A program made the translations under genes and the position numbers. Source: Liriodendron chinense (lineage: Eukaryota; Streptophyta; Magnoliopsida; Magnoliales; Magnoliaceae). From it: a DNA stretch of 64,000 nt. The first letter of the stretch is position 1. Each line of letters begins with the position of its first letter. Positions 11,519-24,125 of the stretch are shown here, piece by piece. The stretch is from NCBI GenBank assembly GCA_003013855.2, contig ML058526.1:5084001-5148000 (forward strand), written 5' to 3'. The notes under the pieces are model-generated. The model had not been told where the DNA came from and ran no database searches. It saw only the letters and a program-made list of their open reading frames with translations.

Positions 11519-11989
11519 AGGAAGTTCCTGCATTGGGAACCTAGGTGGGGCCACAATGATGTTGGTGAGAAATCCATCCCGTCAATCTGTTTTGTAGGCT
11601 CATTTTAGGACGTGTAACAAAAATTAGGCGGGATCCTAGACTCAAGTGGGCCCCACTAAAGGAAAAGGTGGGTATGGGAATTCCTATTGCTGAAACCTCC
11701 CTGGGTCCACAGTGATGTTTATATGCCATCCATACTGTTCATAATGTCATTCCTACTGGGATGAACTGAAAACACAAATATTAGCCTGATTCAAAACTTC
11801 TATGGCCCTACAAATATTTCAACATGTGGAAGGTCAATCCTCATGTTTTCGGCCCACTTAAGTTTTGGATTGGGCTCATTTTTTTTTTATCACAAATACT
11901 AAATTGAGCTCACAAAATGGATAGACGGGGTGGATTTCTCACAAACATCACAGTGGGCCCACTTAGGTTCTCAGCACAGGAATCCTAAT
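11519..11989. mobile_element. Hairpin-family element, AGGAAGTTCCTGC subtype
   Basis: The outer ends are AGGAAGTTCCTGCATTGGG and its imperfect complement TCTCAGCACAGGAATCCT. Arms carry GATTTCTCACAAACATCA-type motifs instead of the ATGTATGTG motif, marking a separate subfamily. Confidence 0.72.
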
Positions 11990-12424
11990 TGGATAGAAGA
12001 ACAGGGAGGGGGGCTCTTACTACCCTCAGCAGTGGGGGTTGGGACTTCGTAAGTTAAGCTTGTGTTGTCAGTTTTGTACAAGTGGGGCCCATCAGTCAAC
12101 GGTCCAAAATGGTTGTTATCATTAGAATCACTGCACAAAGCATGCGTACCTAATCCTTCTTATTAGGGGATCCCACCTAAGTAGCTATTGAGTATCCTTC
12201 TCTTAGTCAACTTTGGTACTTCTCTCAACCATCTATCAGTGGGCCACCAATGAAAGGGTTAGACTGATTTATGGACGAAATTTTCAGGCCATTTCCTTTT
12301 CACTAACATTGATTTAAAATCAACGGTCTAGATAATAAAAGAAGGTCCACTAGCACAAACTAAGGAACTTAGAAATCTTGAAACGGCATGCATAATTCAA
12401 AATATTTGAACAAGGTATAAGTGG
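11990..12424. other. Unassigned spacer
   Basis: No gene or clear repeat is seen. It contains a single AAGTGGGGCCCATCAG motif near 12080. Confidence 0.45.
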
Positions 12425-12840
12425 TAGGGCTGTGCATGAGATGGGCTTGGGCCGAGTAGAGGCAAGCCCATCCCTTTTGAATTTGCTGCCTTGAGCCCGC
12501 GAACATAAAAGTTGGGCAAAGGCCCCATCCCAATGGCAGACAAAAATGGGCCTAGATTCAAGCTTGATTTGGGCCGTAGAAAATGTTGCTAAAGTCAAGC
12601 CTAGCTCGCCCGAGTGACCCATATATGTATTTATCTGAAAATCAGGCCTAAGCATCGATCGCGGGCTTAAAAAACCCCAGGACTAGGTCATGGTGAGCTT
12701 GGCCCTAAAGCCCATGGGCCAGCCACCCAACACAATTAATAGATATTTGATGGACGGTCAGTAGTCTGGATTAGACCAGGGCTGGACCTATTCAAAATTC
12801 CTATTTTTCAAACCCAAGCCAGGGCCTATTGACACTCCTA
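12425..12840. mobile_element. hAT-like simple-repeat element (probable)
   Basis: The left end TAGGGCTGTGCATGAG and the right end ATTGACACTCCTA are inverted to each other at the family positions. The interior is rich in degenerate GGGCTTGGGCC and GGCCCAAGCC motifs. No matching 8-bp flanks were found, so one boundary may be wrong. Confidence 0.5.
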
Positions 12841-12954
12841 TTCAAAACTCATGCAGTTGATTTTAAAAGAAAAATGGATTGGTCTTGATCATATTTGGGC
12901 TTTTGCATCTTTTGGAGAAAAAAAAAGGGGATTGCAATCATGGAGTATCGCAAA

Positions 12955-13235
12955 GGCAGTTTACATAAGGGTAACAGTAGCAACCGTTACACATTACGGA
13001 CCATAAAGACTAACGGCCATCATGGAAAAATGACATGTAAAGACTGTTATAGCCCCCATAACAGCCCGTTAGGCCCCTCATAAAGGCTATAACAGTCCGT
13101 TCCAGCCTAATACAATTTTTTTTTTTTTTTAAGTTTTTCAATTCAAAGAAGAGACTGTAACAACCATTACAGTCCCAAGGTAATGATGGTGACTGTCATG
13201 ACCACCGTTATCCTTATGGAATACTTTGATTGAGA
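12955..13235. repeat. Quasi-palindromic GTAACGG/CCGTTA-rich segment
   Basis: Short motifs such as CCGTTACA, TAACGGCC, ATAACAGCCCGTTA and TGTAACAACCATTACAG recur on both strands with a poly-T run at 13118-13131. This looks like another foldback element filled with short repeats, but its ends are unclear. Confidence 0.4.
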
Positions 13236-13329
13236 TTACTCTGCTTGGTAAATATTTTTGAAGTTTTTTCCTATTGAATTGATTTTTTCTTATAGAATTT
13301 TCCAAACCCCTAATGGACTAAAGATTAAG

Positions 13330-13425
13330 GGTATTCCAAATCCATCAGTTGTTTGGCAGGGTGGATTTGAGTGTATTTTAAATCCATCAGTTATTTGGCA
13401 AGGCGGATTAGAGGGTCTTCCAAAT
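13330..13425 (+). repeat. Two-copy tandem repeat of about 48-50 bp
   Basis: AAATCCATCAGTTGTTTGGC and AAATCCATCAGTTATTTGGC begin two successive units, each followed by AGGGTGGATT or AAGGCGGATT. Confidence 0.65.
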
Positions 13426-13440
13426 TCAAGAGACTCGTAT

Positions 13441-14489
13441 GTGTAACGTATGTTTTTATTTTTATTTTTGTACACGCACCCCCACTATTAGTCACACCAC
13501 AATGTTAGCCACCCACCACCTAGGAATCTCAATGTTGAAATGAGGTTATCTTCACTCATTGTGCCACTTGAGCTATGGACCAAGGTGTCTGTAACATTTG
13601 TGTTATTAGGCTACTAATCTATTAAACATGTAGCCAATAAGGATATCCGAAAACAATCAAATTGTCAACTGCATCACTAAAATTAATTCAATAGAATGAC
13701 ATGGGCAATCTAAACATTGTACATGTAAATTAACTATTAAAATGCATTGGTTAGTCACTCAGTTGTGATCCTATGCATTTGTGGCCCATCCGAGGCTTAG
13801 AATTTCATCCCTTTCAACGAAAGTATATATATTTCATGGGCTTACTACAATCTTTGTGTCAAATATTACACACGCACACTAATTAAGGATTTTAAAGTTG
13901 ATTTGGTAATTACATTTAAACTCCTGTAGTAAATATACTAGGTAATTTAAGTGCATAGAATCCAAGGTGCCTGAGGATCAATTTTGAATCTAGGGCATTT
14001 CAAATCCAGGAAATTTCTAATCTAAGTATTCTGAATCTTAGATAAAAGATACCAATAAAAGGGCAAAATATTTTCTTCCATATTTTTGAAGGAATAATGT
14101 TATAAAATACTTATAATAAAGGTAGGTATGATATAAAAGTTATGAAGTTAGAAATTATTACATAATTAGGTGAGTCGCAAAAAGCAGAAATTCAATTTTT
14201 TGCTAGGTGGTGATTTACCCAATCTTAACAGCTGACTTATTAGCCATTGAAAATGGAGATACCCGTGATTTTTTTTAGAAAATTAGGGTTAGCGGAAAGT
14301 AGAAATTGCATGTCTGTTGCATCCTTTTGACGAAGGAAAGTTGACTTGCTGCTCATCTTGGGGACACTTGGCTGCTTCCTACCTGCTTTTAACCTAAATC
14401 CCTGTGGATAGTTAATTTATGGTTTATTGTAGGGACACGTGTCAGTTCCTGGATGCAAAATGGTGTCAACAAAATTTGGATTTTCGCTT
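13441..14489. other. Unassigned AT-rich sequence
   Basis: No gene, RNA or recognisable repeat family was found in this stretch. Confidence 0.45.
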
Positions 14490-15315
14490 GCTTGGTGTTT
14501 GGACAGTTTGGATGAGACCCTGGGTTAGTTTGAATTGGTTCGGGCGGTATTCCAGTGTAGTCCTATATGGACTTACATAGACTTAGGCAGGGATTCTTAG
14601 TTTTGGGTTTCTTAGGGGTTCAATCTATTTGATTTTGATTTCTGCTTGCATGAAGGTGTCATTTTAGCCATATTTTGGTGTTTGGATGAAATCCTGGGTT
14701 GGTTCGAATTGGGTAGACCTATTTGGGCTTATATAGACTTGGATAGGGATTCCTGGTTTTGGGTTTCAAGGGTTCAATCCATTTGATTTGGGTTTTTGCT
14801 TGCATGAAGGTGTCATTTTAGCCTTATTTTAGCGTTTGGATGGTTTGGATGAGGTCATGGGTTGGTTCGAATTGGGTTGGTGGTATTCGAAGGTAGACCC
14901 ATTAGGACTTATATAGACTTGGATAGGGATTCCTGGTTTTGGGTTTCTTTAGGGTTCAATCTATTCAATTTGGATTTCTGCTTGCATGAAGGTGTCATTT
15001 TAGCCATATCTCGGTGTTTTGATGAAATCCTGGGTTGGTTCAAATTGGGTTGGCGGTAATCAAGGGTAGACCTATTTGGACTTATATAGACTTGGATAGG
15101 GATTCCTGGTTTTGGGTTTCTGAAGGGTTTCAAACCATTCGATTTGGTTTCTGCTTGCATGAAGGTGTCATTTTAGCCTTATTTTGGTGTTTGGACGGTT
15201 TGGATGAGGTCTTGGGGTTGGCAGCATTCGAGGGTAGACCTATTTGAACTTAATAGACTTGGATAGGAATTTCTGGTTTTGAATTTCTTAAGGGTTCAAT
15301 CCATTCGATTCCAAT
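14490..15315 (+). repeat. Tandem array, five units of about 155-180 bp
   Basis: The landmark AGACTTGGATAGGGATTCCT recurs at about 14579 (diverged), 14734, 14914, 15088 and 15255, giving spacings of 155, 180, 174 and 167. Each unit also contains a TGGATGA-type run followed by CTGGGTTGGTTCGAATTGGG, and GCTTGCATGAAGGTGTCATT. Units are diverged and no protein frame is kept across them. Confidence 0.85.
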
Positions 15316-15827
15316 GCGATCACTCATCACGTGGTTAGGAGAGGTTTCTATAATGGTCTATGCGAGGTGGATGAAGATGCATGATGCAACACATGTCACA
15401 TGTAGACCCGAAGTCTCAACCCATGCCTACATTTGACCCCGTCTGTTCGCCCATCTTGAACTCAACCCAACCCTTCTTAAGGTTTTGTGCTCATTTTTGT
15501 TAATGTCATGCTTGATTGGGCACACCAAACAAACAGTTCAGATCTTGCACACAGAGAGGGTAGCCTGGCTCGAGCACGGGCCATGCATAATCATCACGGG
15601 CCAGGCTCGAGCCTATTTGTTTTGGCTCCTCGTGGACCCTTCCTGGACTAGGCAAGCAGGCTTGGACAGATCCCAGCCCGGCTCAAACCCGATCCATGGC
15701 AGCTTTGTCAAGAAGCTTTGTAAACAAACTTTAATACTCTGATAGAGTGTAATGGATGATACACGGGTTACTGAAAAATGGAAGCGGGATTGCGTGGTGT
15801 GCACCTACCCGGTGGTGTGTTGACAGC
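15316..15827. other. Unassigned spacer with G/C-rich core
   Basis: No gene was found. A small inverted motif, AGCCTGGCTCGAGC against CCAGGCTCGAGCC, lies at about 15560-15612. Confidence 0.4.
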
Positions 15828-16172
15828 TCCAAGTTCTGCAGGCTCCACCATGATGTATGTGTTATATCCACACCGTCCATCTATTTTGCAAGATCATTTT
15901 AGTGCATTGGCCCAAAAACGAGGCAAATCAAAAGCTCAAGAGGACCACACCACACCACAAAAAGCAGTTTTAGCAATGATGTTCACAGTTGAAACCTTTC
16001 TAGGACCCACCATGTGTTTATTTTCCGTGCACCATGATGAACGGAAAACACAACTGTCCACTACTTTCTGTGGTGTGGACTACTTGCTTTGGATCTGCTT
16101 TATTTCCGTGCCCCTAATGGATGGACGGTGTGGATATAGCACATAAATTATGGTGGGCCCCATAAAACTTAG
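15828..16172. mobile_element. Hairpin-family element
   Basis: Ends are GGCTCCACCATGATGTATGT and AATTATGGTGGGCCCCATAA. The loop is shortened. Confidence 0.72.
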
Positions 16173-16199
16173 TCAACGCACCACTGAAGACCCTATTAG

Positions 16200-16600
16200 G
16201 GGGGCAATACACCCACACTGTTAGTCACATGATGTGTCCAGGCAGACACCACAATCCTCTTCCCTTAAAACTTACTTATCTGGCATACAGTTAACTCAAA
16301 ATAAAACCCAAAATTAATTCTTATTTGATTATATGACCGTTGGATAGGTGGACATCAATTGGGTGGTTAATAATAAATGAAAAATATCCAGATCCTATTT
16401 CAGCAAACAAATGTCCCAAAATAAGAGGTTAGGATTTTTCTTCAAATTTGATTCCGAGATAGTGACTTTTGGACGGTGGATTCCCACATCACCTCTAGCG
16501 GCGGTGAAAGGATGCGGCCAGATTTAATTGCCCCTGCATGAGGGGTAAGGCCTTTTTAAAAGCTTTTTAGTACTTGGCTGTATGAAATTGCATACTGCTT
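16200..16600. mobile_element. Second MITE family (TACTCTAGCA type), inverted fragment
   Basis: Read on the minus strand, 16270-16430 shares GGATATTTTTCATTT, GTCCACCTATCCAACGGTC and related text with 37600-37720 and 49850-49960. Confidence 0.45.
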
Positions 16601-16604
16601 GGCT

Positions 16605-17343
16605 TATGGTGGGTCAGTTAAATCTCATCACATCATTTCACCACCTAGATGGTCCTCTATTTTGCCGGTTCATTTTAGGGCATGGCCCAACTCAAAGAAA
16701 ATTTAAATCTCGTAGACCACACCATATAAAACAATAGTGGTTAACTATTAAAAACTTTTTATAGGCCACAAAAGTTTTGGATGAAGATGATACATGTGCT
16801 TACCCTTCATCTAAGTCTATGTGGCATTATCAAAAGGTTGGATGGCAAATAAACATTATGGTGGACAGTATGAAGTTTTTAATGATGGGCCTTAAATGAT
16901 CATTGTTTCATGTGGTGTGGTCCACCTGAGATTTATGGATTTAATCCACACCATTCATCTATTTTCCCATGTCATTTTAGCCATTAAGCTAAAAAATGAG
17001 GCAGATCCAAGTCTCAAGTGGACTGCACATGGATGGCATTTAAACATAATGGTAAGCCTTAGAAAGGTTTCAACGGTGTGTGTCATTATCACTGCTGCTT
17101 CATGTGGTTTGGTCCACTTAGTCTCGGATCTATCTCATTTTTGTGTTTGCGCCCTAATATGATATAGCAAAATGGATGGACAGTGTAGAGGTGGCCCCTC
17201 GGAGCCCCAATTTGTGCTTGACCTCCTGAACATGTTGGATGACAAATAAACATCAAGGTCGACCCTAGGAAGGTTTCAACTATAGGTGCTGCTTCCTCTA
17301 GTGTGGTCCACTTAAGCCTCGAATTGCCTATTTTTAGGCTTAG
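16605..17343. mobile_element. Two merged hairpin-family elements
   Basis: The first runs 16605-16930 and lacks its right end. The second follows from TTTAATCCACACCATTCATC (16937) with a duplicated right arm to about 17340 (two copies of GTGTGGTCCACTTA-like text). Confidence 0.6.
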
Positions 17344-17850
17344 GAGCAGATTAGGTGAGGCGCAAGCCTCACCCAAGATGGTGCCGCCCTTATTGTAGGC
17401 TCACCTTGATGTATGTATTCTGTATCTTTGCAGTCCATCCATTTTTCCAAGTCATCTTAGAGCATTGTCCTAAAAATGAAGTAGATTCAATTATTAGGTG
17501 GACCATACCGTAGGAAACATTGGTGATTGAATGCCCTACCATTAAAAGTGTCTTTGTGAATCAAGTTGATATGTGTTTTCTCCCTTCACCCAAGCTTATG
17601 TGACCTTATCAAAAGATTGGATGGCCAATAAACACTACAGAAACATAGAGGTGCACCCTAAGAGGTTTTTAATGGTAGGGTGTTCAATCACCACCTTTTC
17701 CTTTGTATGGTCCACTCGGTAATTGGATTGCTTCTTTTTTGGGACAATGCCCTAAAATGATTTGAATTAACAATGTATAGCTCGGATGCAAAATAGCATA
17801 CATCAAGGTGAGCCTAGGGTAAGGGCAATACAGTCTTGGGTAGAGGCTGA
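17344..17850. mobile_element. Hairpin-family element, GCAGATTAGGTG subtype
   Basis: It starts GGAGCAGATTAGGTGAGGCG followed by CCTCACCCAAGATGGTG and ends with GGGTAAGGGCAATACAGTC plus TTGGGTAGAGGC. Confidence 0.7.
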
Positions 17851-18340
17851 AGAGCATTAGGTGAGACCCCGGCCTCACCCAAGACGGTGCGTCCCTTATC
17901 CGTGGGGTTATTATGGGGCCCACCTTGATGTATGTATCCTGTATCTATGCCATCCCTCCATTTTTACATATCATTTATGACATTATCCAAAAAGTGGATC
18001 GTACCATAGGAAAGAGTGTTAATGACCCTAATTGGCCACAAAAGTTTTGGATCAAGCTAGCATTTGTTTTTTTCCTTCATCCAAGCTTACGGGACCTTAC
18101 CAATCACAAATTAGATGGTAAATAAACACTACCAAAGCATTAAGGTGCGCCCTAAGAAGTTTTTAATGGTAGGGCATTCAATCACCACAGTTTCCTATGG
18201 AATGGTCCACCTGATGATTGGATATGCTTCATTTTTAAAATACTTCCCTAAAATGATATGGAAAAACAGTTGAACAGTGTGGATACATAATACATACATC
18301 AAGTGGGCCCCATGGTAACCCCATGGTAAGGGCGTACCAT
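17851..18340. mobile_element. Hairpin-family element, GAGACCCCGG subtype
   Basis: It starts AGAGCATTAGGTGAGACCCC with CCTCACCCAAGACGGTGCG and ends GTGGGCCCCATGGTAACCCC. CTCACCCAAGACGGTG is the uninterrupted version of the site hit by the hAT-like element at 28163. Confidence 0.74.
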
Positions 18341-18856
18341 CTTAGGTAAGGCCCATCTTAGGTAAGGCCCACCTTGATGATATGTTGTATATCCATTCAT
18401 TTTTTCAGATCATTGTAGTAAGCATTCCTATAAATTAAGCACATCCAAAATCTCATAGGATCACACCACAAGATAAGCACATCCAAAATCTCATAGGATC
18501 ACACCACAAGAAATAGTGATGATTGAACGGTCAACATTAAAAACTTCCCAAGGCCCATTGTAAGCAGATCCGTAATGTTCATTTGTCATCCAATCCCTTG
18601 AAAAGGTCAAACAGAAGTAGACGAAGGGAAAACACAAAAATTATCTTGATCCAAAACTTCTGTGGCCTACAAAAGCTTTTAATGATCATTCATGACTTTT
18701 GTCAGTGGTGTGGTCCATCCGAGATTTGAATATCCTTAAATTATGGGATAACGTCCTTAAATGATCTGATAAAAAAACGGATGGGAGGTGTGGATATAAA
18801 ACAAATTGATCAAGTTGGGCCCCACACGGTAAGGGTAACACCCACTGAGCTGTCCC
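18341..18856. mobile_element. Hairpin-family element with internal duplication
   Basis: Text beginning GATAAGCACATCCAAAATCT is a tandem copy of the preceding 50-odd bases (18436-18510). The right end is TTGGGCCCCACACGG. Confidence 0.66.
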
Positions 18857-19345
18857 CAGGTGCGGATTCGGTGGATCCCCGGATCCACCGAGATATACCT
18901 AACTGTGGGGCCCTCCGGATGTATGTTCCTAACATCCACGCCGTCCAACCGATTTTACGGCTCATTTTAGGTAATGACCCTAAAAATGAAACAGATCCAA
19001 ATTTCAAGTGGGTCACACCACACGAAAAAGTGGTAATTGATCATTAGAAACTTCTTGCGGACCACAAACGTGTTGTATCAAGATGATATTTGTGTGGACC
19101 TTTCATCCAGATCTTTTTGACCTTATCAACAGGTTGGATGGTAAATAAACATTCTGGTGGCCAGCAAGATGATTTTAACGGTGGATATTCAATCACCACT
19201 GTTTCCTGTGGTGTGGTCCACCTAATATTTGGTTTTTCTTCATTTTTTTTAATCACGCCTAAAAGAAGCTGTACAAACGGATGGACAGCAGGAATTTAAG
19301 GCAAATACATTTATGGTGGGCCCCACAGTCAGGGGATCCGCTGAT
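18857..19345. mobile_element. Hairpin-family element, GGTGGATCC subtype
   Basis: The outer left end is GGTGCGGATTCGGTGGATCC, then CTAACTGTGGGGCCC. The right end is TATGGTGGGCCCCACAGTCA followed by GGGGATCCGC. Confidence 0.75.
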
Positions 19346-20391
19346 GCCGCGCCCACTGTTACCACGGAAACAGCTAATCAGCTAATCCACTGGAAGCTTT
19401 GACTAGCCCGTCTATCAAGCACCATCTTCTGCCACAGTATTAAATCACTATCCTTCTGGGTCTAAACTTGGTGGGACCCACTCAGCGTTTGTTGGGATTT
19501 GCTTTTTACCACTTTGACCGGAGAAACAACAACATTAAAATCAGACTAAAAAAAAAAATGGAGATTCGCACGAGACTAGATTGACGATCCGATTCGTGTA
19601 ACACGTGTGTGATATCAGTTCCATGACTTACACTTCAAAAACGCCTTACATCAGAGGAATTGGACGGTTTTAAAATAAATCCAACGGCTTATATTCAACA
19701 TGCACATTCAGCCCACTGGATTCTTAAAACCCTCTTACATTTAAGATATAAGCATATTTTCATTGATCATACCTATTGGACGACTCAGATACGTAGTACG
19801 TTGTCTAAATTGGCACGTGTCACGCGATTCACCTCATTAAATATACTCGCGCGTACCGAGCAATAAAAAGCACGGATGTGGCGAACTTGGAAGTGCGCTT
19901 CACGCACCGGAGCCTTTTCCAGGAAACTTCTGCTTTGTAGAATTCCAAAATGGTTTCTTCCAGAATGGTACTGACTTCCAAGGGTAGTTAACGATCCTCG
20001 GCCTCAGGAAATTCACAGTGTACTCGGGCCTGCAGTTTGTACGTTTGGGCCAATGTATCACGTGATCTGGACCATTGGTCAATTGCAAACCACTGTTGAT
20101 GGAGTATATACCGACTGGAAGATCCTATCCACTAATCGTGCAGCACATTTTCAGTTTAATATGGACTCTTGATTTATTTCTCTTCTGAGCCGTCTATTTC
20201 TTGACAGAAAATTGAAGTGGTAGGATTATTCCGTGGTATGATGGTTGTCAACAGATCAATGGTCTGGATCACTGGACCATGGCCCCACTTGTACAGTCTG
20301 AAAACGCCCTATCTTAGAATCATGGAAAGTAAGACAAAACTACGCTACCACAAATTACGGTTGATAATTTGGAAAAGGGTGTAAAGGTTGC
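19346..20391. other. Unassigned single-copy-looking sequence
   Basis: No gene recognised. It holds several ACGT-core motifs (ACACGTGTG, GGCACGTGTC, ATCACGTGAT), which could be promoter debris, but no adjoining gene is present. Confidence 0.4.
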
Positions 20392-21150
20392 ATTTTCGAT
20401 GATGAGGAATGATTACAACTGTCCACTGATTGGAGCCTTAGAACCATCAGATCAATGTCTTTTTCAGTGAAGGCCCATCTGTGGACAGATTAGATGGACT
20501 GTGGAGATACTGACAGAGATGTTCGGAAGTGGATTGGGCAGTGTACCTGCATTGACTTCAGCAAGTTCTGTGGACCCCACCAAAGGGTATGTTGTATATC
20601 TAAACCGACGGTTCATTTTTCAAAATCACTTTACAAAAAATGAGATGGATCCAAATCTCAAGTGGACCACATTGCAGAAGGCAGTGGATATTGAACGACT
20701 ACTATTGAAAGCTTCTTCAAGGTCTATGTGACCTTATGAACAGTTTAGATGGAAAATAAACATCATGGTGGGCCCTAGAATGTTTTAATGCTGAGAATCA
20801 TTGTCCCCACTGCCAATTAAGGTGTGGTTCACCTAAGCTTTTGATATGACTCATTTTTGGACCATGCCCTAAAATAGTCTTGTCAAATAGATGGAGGTGT
20901 GGATATATTAAATACATCATTGTGGGCCTCACATAACTGAATGGCTGGCACTCTCACCTGCGTCTGCACGTACCTACACCACGCATGTACCTACACCAGT
21001 AATGATGATTGCATTTTCAATGGTGGGGAACGGTTACAACCGTCCACTGCTTGGAGCCTTCAGAACCATCAGATCAATGTCTTTTTCAGGAAAGGCCCAT
21101 CTGTGGATAGATTAGATGGTTTGTGGAGATAACGGACAGAGATGTTCCTA
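20392..21150 (+). repeat. 140-bp direct repeat flanking a hairpin element
   Basis: Segments 20392-20530 and 20996-21150 are near copies (CAGATCAATGTCTTTTTCAG, AGGCCCATCTGTGGA and GACAGAGATGTTC shared). A hairpin element (20560-20935) lies between them. Confidence 0.8.
20560..20935. mobile_element. Hairpin-family element
   Basis: Ends are GCAAGTTCTGTGGACCCCAC and TACATCATTGTGGGCCTCAC. It is bracketed by the direct repeat above. Confidence 0.7.
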
Positions 21151-21383
21151 TGTACCTCGTGACTCGTTCTACATAGTGTTTTTTATCGCTTTCGGTAGAG
21201 TCACTTTGTGGTCGATCGCGTCAGGTGCAACAAAACTGTGTGGGGTCCATTTTGATGTGTGTGACCCGTCCTTTTTTTGTGCCTATTCATGCTTCTGTGA
21301 GCGTAGAAAGAAGATAAATTCAAAACTGAGCTGCCGACACTGAAAAAGTAGGAATGAATAGGCCTATTAATGAAACCGGCTGC

Positions 21384-21893
21384 TGATTGGGTACTAAAAG
21401 AGGCTGTGTGGGGCCTACCTTGATGTATATGTTTTATCCATACTGTCCATCCATTTTGGCATATCATTTTAAGGCGTGAGCCTAAGATTAAGAAGGAGGC
21501 GGGTTATTTTAAGGCATGAGCCTAAGAACGAAGAAGATTGAAGGCTCAAGTGGGCCACACTGCAGGAAACAGTATGGATTGAAAACTTCATGGGGAGCAC
21601 AAGAGCTTTGGATTAAGCTGATGTGACCTTATGAACAAGTTGGATGGCAAATAATCATTACCGTGGGCCTATGAAGTTTTCAACTGTGGGAATTCAATAA
21701 CCACTGCTTCCTGTGGTGTGGTCCACTTGAGCATTCAACATGTCTCCTTTTTTGGGGCGCCCTAAAATGATATGTCAAAATGAATGGACAGCGTGGATAA
21801 AACATATACATTACAGTGGGCCCCACAGAATCCCTGACAGGACCCACGTTTCTAGCTAGGTCTGGCGGGGTAGTACCCAATCCGCACCCCAAT
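21384..21893. mobile_element. Hairpin-family element, TTGGGTACT ends
   Basis: The outer inverted ends are GATTGGGTACTAAAAGAGGC and AGTACCCAATCCGCA. Inner ends are GTGTGGGGCCTACCTTGATG and CATTACAGTGGGCCCCACAG. A TTTTAAGGCRTGAGCCTAAG repeat lies at 21468-21527. Confidence 0.76.
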
Positions 21894-22573
21894 GGAACCT
21901 ACTTCCAGCCTATTGAAGTTTTTCGATCAAGATGGCATTTGGTTTTTTTCATTCATCCCAGTGGACCGGGTTGGATGGCATGGTAATGTCATTCTGGCCT
22001 TAGAAATTTTTTAAAGGTGGGTGTTACTGCCCACTAACATGGCTCACTCAGACTTTTGAATCAGCTGATTTTTGGTTCATGTCCTATCATAAACTAATGT
22101 AAAAAAGAGGAGATGCCACACAAACATCGAGGTGGACCCGATGAGCTTCTGGTTTTCAGGTTCCTTACAACTGTAGTCGATTTGGTGGTGTTGCCCATAC
22201 CAACCCTAGCAGTGGTGGGGTGGTGTGTTGGGCGCTAATGTGATTCATATGCTTTATATTCAAGTTGTCTATCCATTTTTCTAGCTCATTTTACGGCATA
22301 TATAAAGCAAAATAAATAAATAAATAAACAAATAAATAAACAAATCCACAGATGGGATAACGGGAAATAATGGGATAAAGTGAGGGTGTGAGGAGGAAGA
22401 TCACCATGACACCATCTACATGAAGTATGTGTTATGGGTAAATATGAGCTCGATCCAATGGTTGTTTGGGGCCTGCAGGTCCATAAGCTCACAGACTAGG
22501 TTGTCTAGTGACACCTGCTTGAGCTCAGCCTCAACTGCCATAAAGGTGGGCAGAACCTTAGGGCAGGTCCGAA
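21894..22573. repeat. Hairpin fragment, AAAT microsatellite and LTR debris
   Basis: A degraded hairpin copy spans about 21940-22300. An (AAATAAAT/AAACAAAT) run lies at 22308-22345. The text from 22440 onward belongs to the LTR fragment that continues into the duplicated block. Confidence 0.5.
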
Positions 22574-22970
22574 AGAAGCGGAGCTCGCCTCTCCAATGGC
22601 ACATACGTGATTCGTGCCACCCAGGGCTCACGCCTCCTTCAATGGGTGTAATGCCCACGATCATAGCAACTATTGTGGCCTATTATCACTTCCCGACAAC
22701 TTATATATAGAGACATTCATCTCTAACCAAAGTTACACACGAAGTACTTGCAACTAGCGTTGCTATCTCCTTCAGACTTATCTGACTTAAGCATCGGAGG
22801 GCTAACAGTTGGACCCCAGTCACCCCCCCCCCCCCGTTTTCTGTATTCTGTAGGATCTCTCTTAGATCCAAACGGTCCTTCTGCAATAGATCATCGGCAT
22901 CCATCCATCCAAGGTGGTCCTTCAGCCACCTCGTTTATTGTCCAAGTTTCAGCAACAACAGTATGCAAAA
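22574..22970 (+). mobile_element. LTR fragment, copy A
   Basis: It contains TATATATAGAGACATTCATC, GCATCGGAGGGCTAACAG, TTCTGTAGGATCTCTCTTAG and a GCAACAACAG end, typical of the 3' part of a plant LTR on the + strand. A run of 15 C lies at about 22821-22835. Related copies are at 23741-24125 and 42435-42945. Confidence 0.6.
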
Positions 22971-23555
22971 CCGTGAATCGATATGATAAAAGGAAATCCA
23001 AAATTTTATTAATCAATAATTTGTAATTTCTATGATTTATCAACTACGCCCTTAATACAATAAAAAAACCCTAATTTATAATTACTAAATATTTTAAAAT
23101 AGAAGTTTAAAAAATTAGGAAGTTTTTCTAAAAATAGAAAGTCTTTAGTTAATCTTACTCTAGAATTCCTAATATAATTACAATAAACTTTAAATGTTAA
23201 ATGATAAAAATCTAAAACTACAAAAAAAAAAATACTACAAAAATTAGAATTACTAAAAATAATAAATTTCTTATAAAATTTCATTTTTGAACTAAAAAAG
23301 TGCGTTTTTTTTTTGCAAAACTTATGGATGCGACCCACCATGTGGTTGGTTAACCCTAGACGACTTACTACATATAGGGCTGCACACAATTCAATTTATC
23401 GAATTGAATCGAACAAATCGAATCGAATCAGTTCATTCCCCATGATTAATTCAATTCAATTTTTATTTTTAAAAAAAGATTCAATTTCAATTTTCGATTT
23501 CAATCGATCGAATTGAATCGTTCTGTATCGAATTGAATCGATTGATCAAATCGAC

Positions 23556-23559
<4 letters not shown>

Positions 23560-23591
<32 letters not shown>
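23560..23591. repeat. (TA)n microsatellite, unit A
   Basis: An uninterrupted TA run. The equivalent tract of unit B is split by the MITE at 24776-25311 (24725-24775 and 25312-25346). Confidence 0.9.
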
Positions 23592-23593
<2 letters not shown>

Positions 23594-23740
23594 AAGCTAA
23601 TATTTGCGTTTTCCATTCATCCAGGTCCGTGTGACCTTATCAACAGGTTGGATGGCAAATAAACATCATGGTGGACCCTAGGAAGTTTTTAATGGCGGGA
23701 GTTCAATGACCACTGTTTCCTATGGTGTGGTCCACTTGAG

Positions 23741-24125
23741 AAGTGGAGCTCGCCTCTCCAACGGCACAAATGTGATTCGTGCCACTCAGGGCTCACGCCT
23801 CTTTCAATGGGTATAATGCCTGCTATCGTAGCAACTATCGTGGCCCACTATCACTCTCCGACAACTTATGTATAGAGACATTCATCTCTAACCAAAGGTA
23901 CGCACGAAGTAACTGCAACTAGCCTTGCTATCTCATTCAGATTCACCTGACTTAAGCATCGGAGGGCTAACAGCTGGACCCCAATCACCCCCTAGCTTTT
24001 TCTGTGTTCTGTAGGATCTCTCTTAGATCCAAACGGTCCTTTTGCAGGAGATCATCGGCATCCATCCATCCAAGGTAGTCCTTTAGCCACTTTGTCTATT
24101 GTCCAAGTTTCAGCAACAGCAGTAT
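23741..24125 (+). mobile_element. LTR fragment, copy B
   Basis: Duplicate of the 22574-22970 segment (shared GCATCGGAGGGCTAACAG, GATCTCTCTTAGATCC), ending CAGCAACAGC. Confidence 0.62.
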
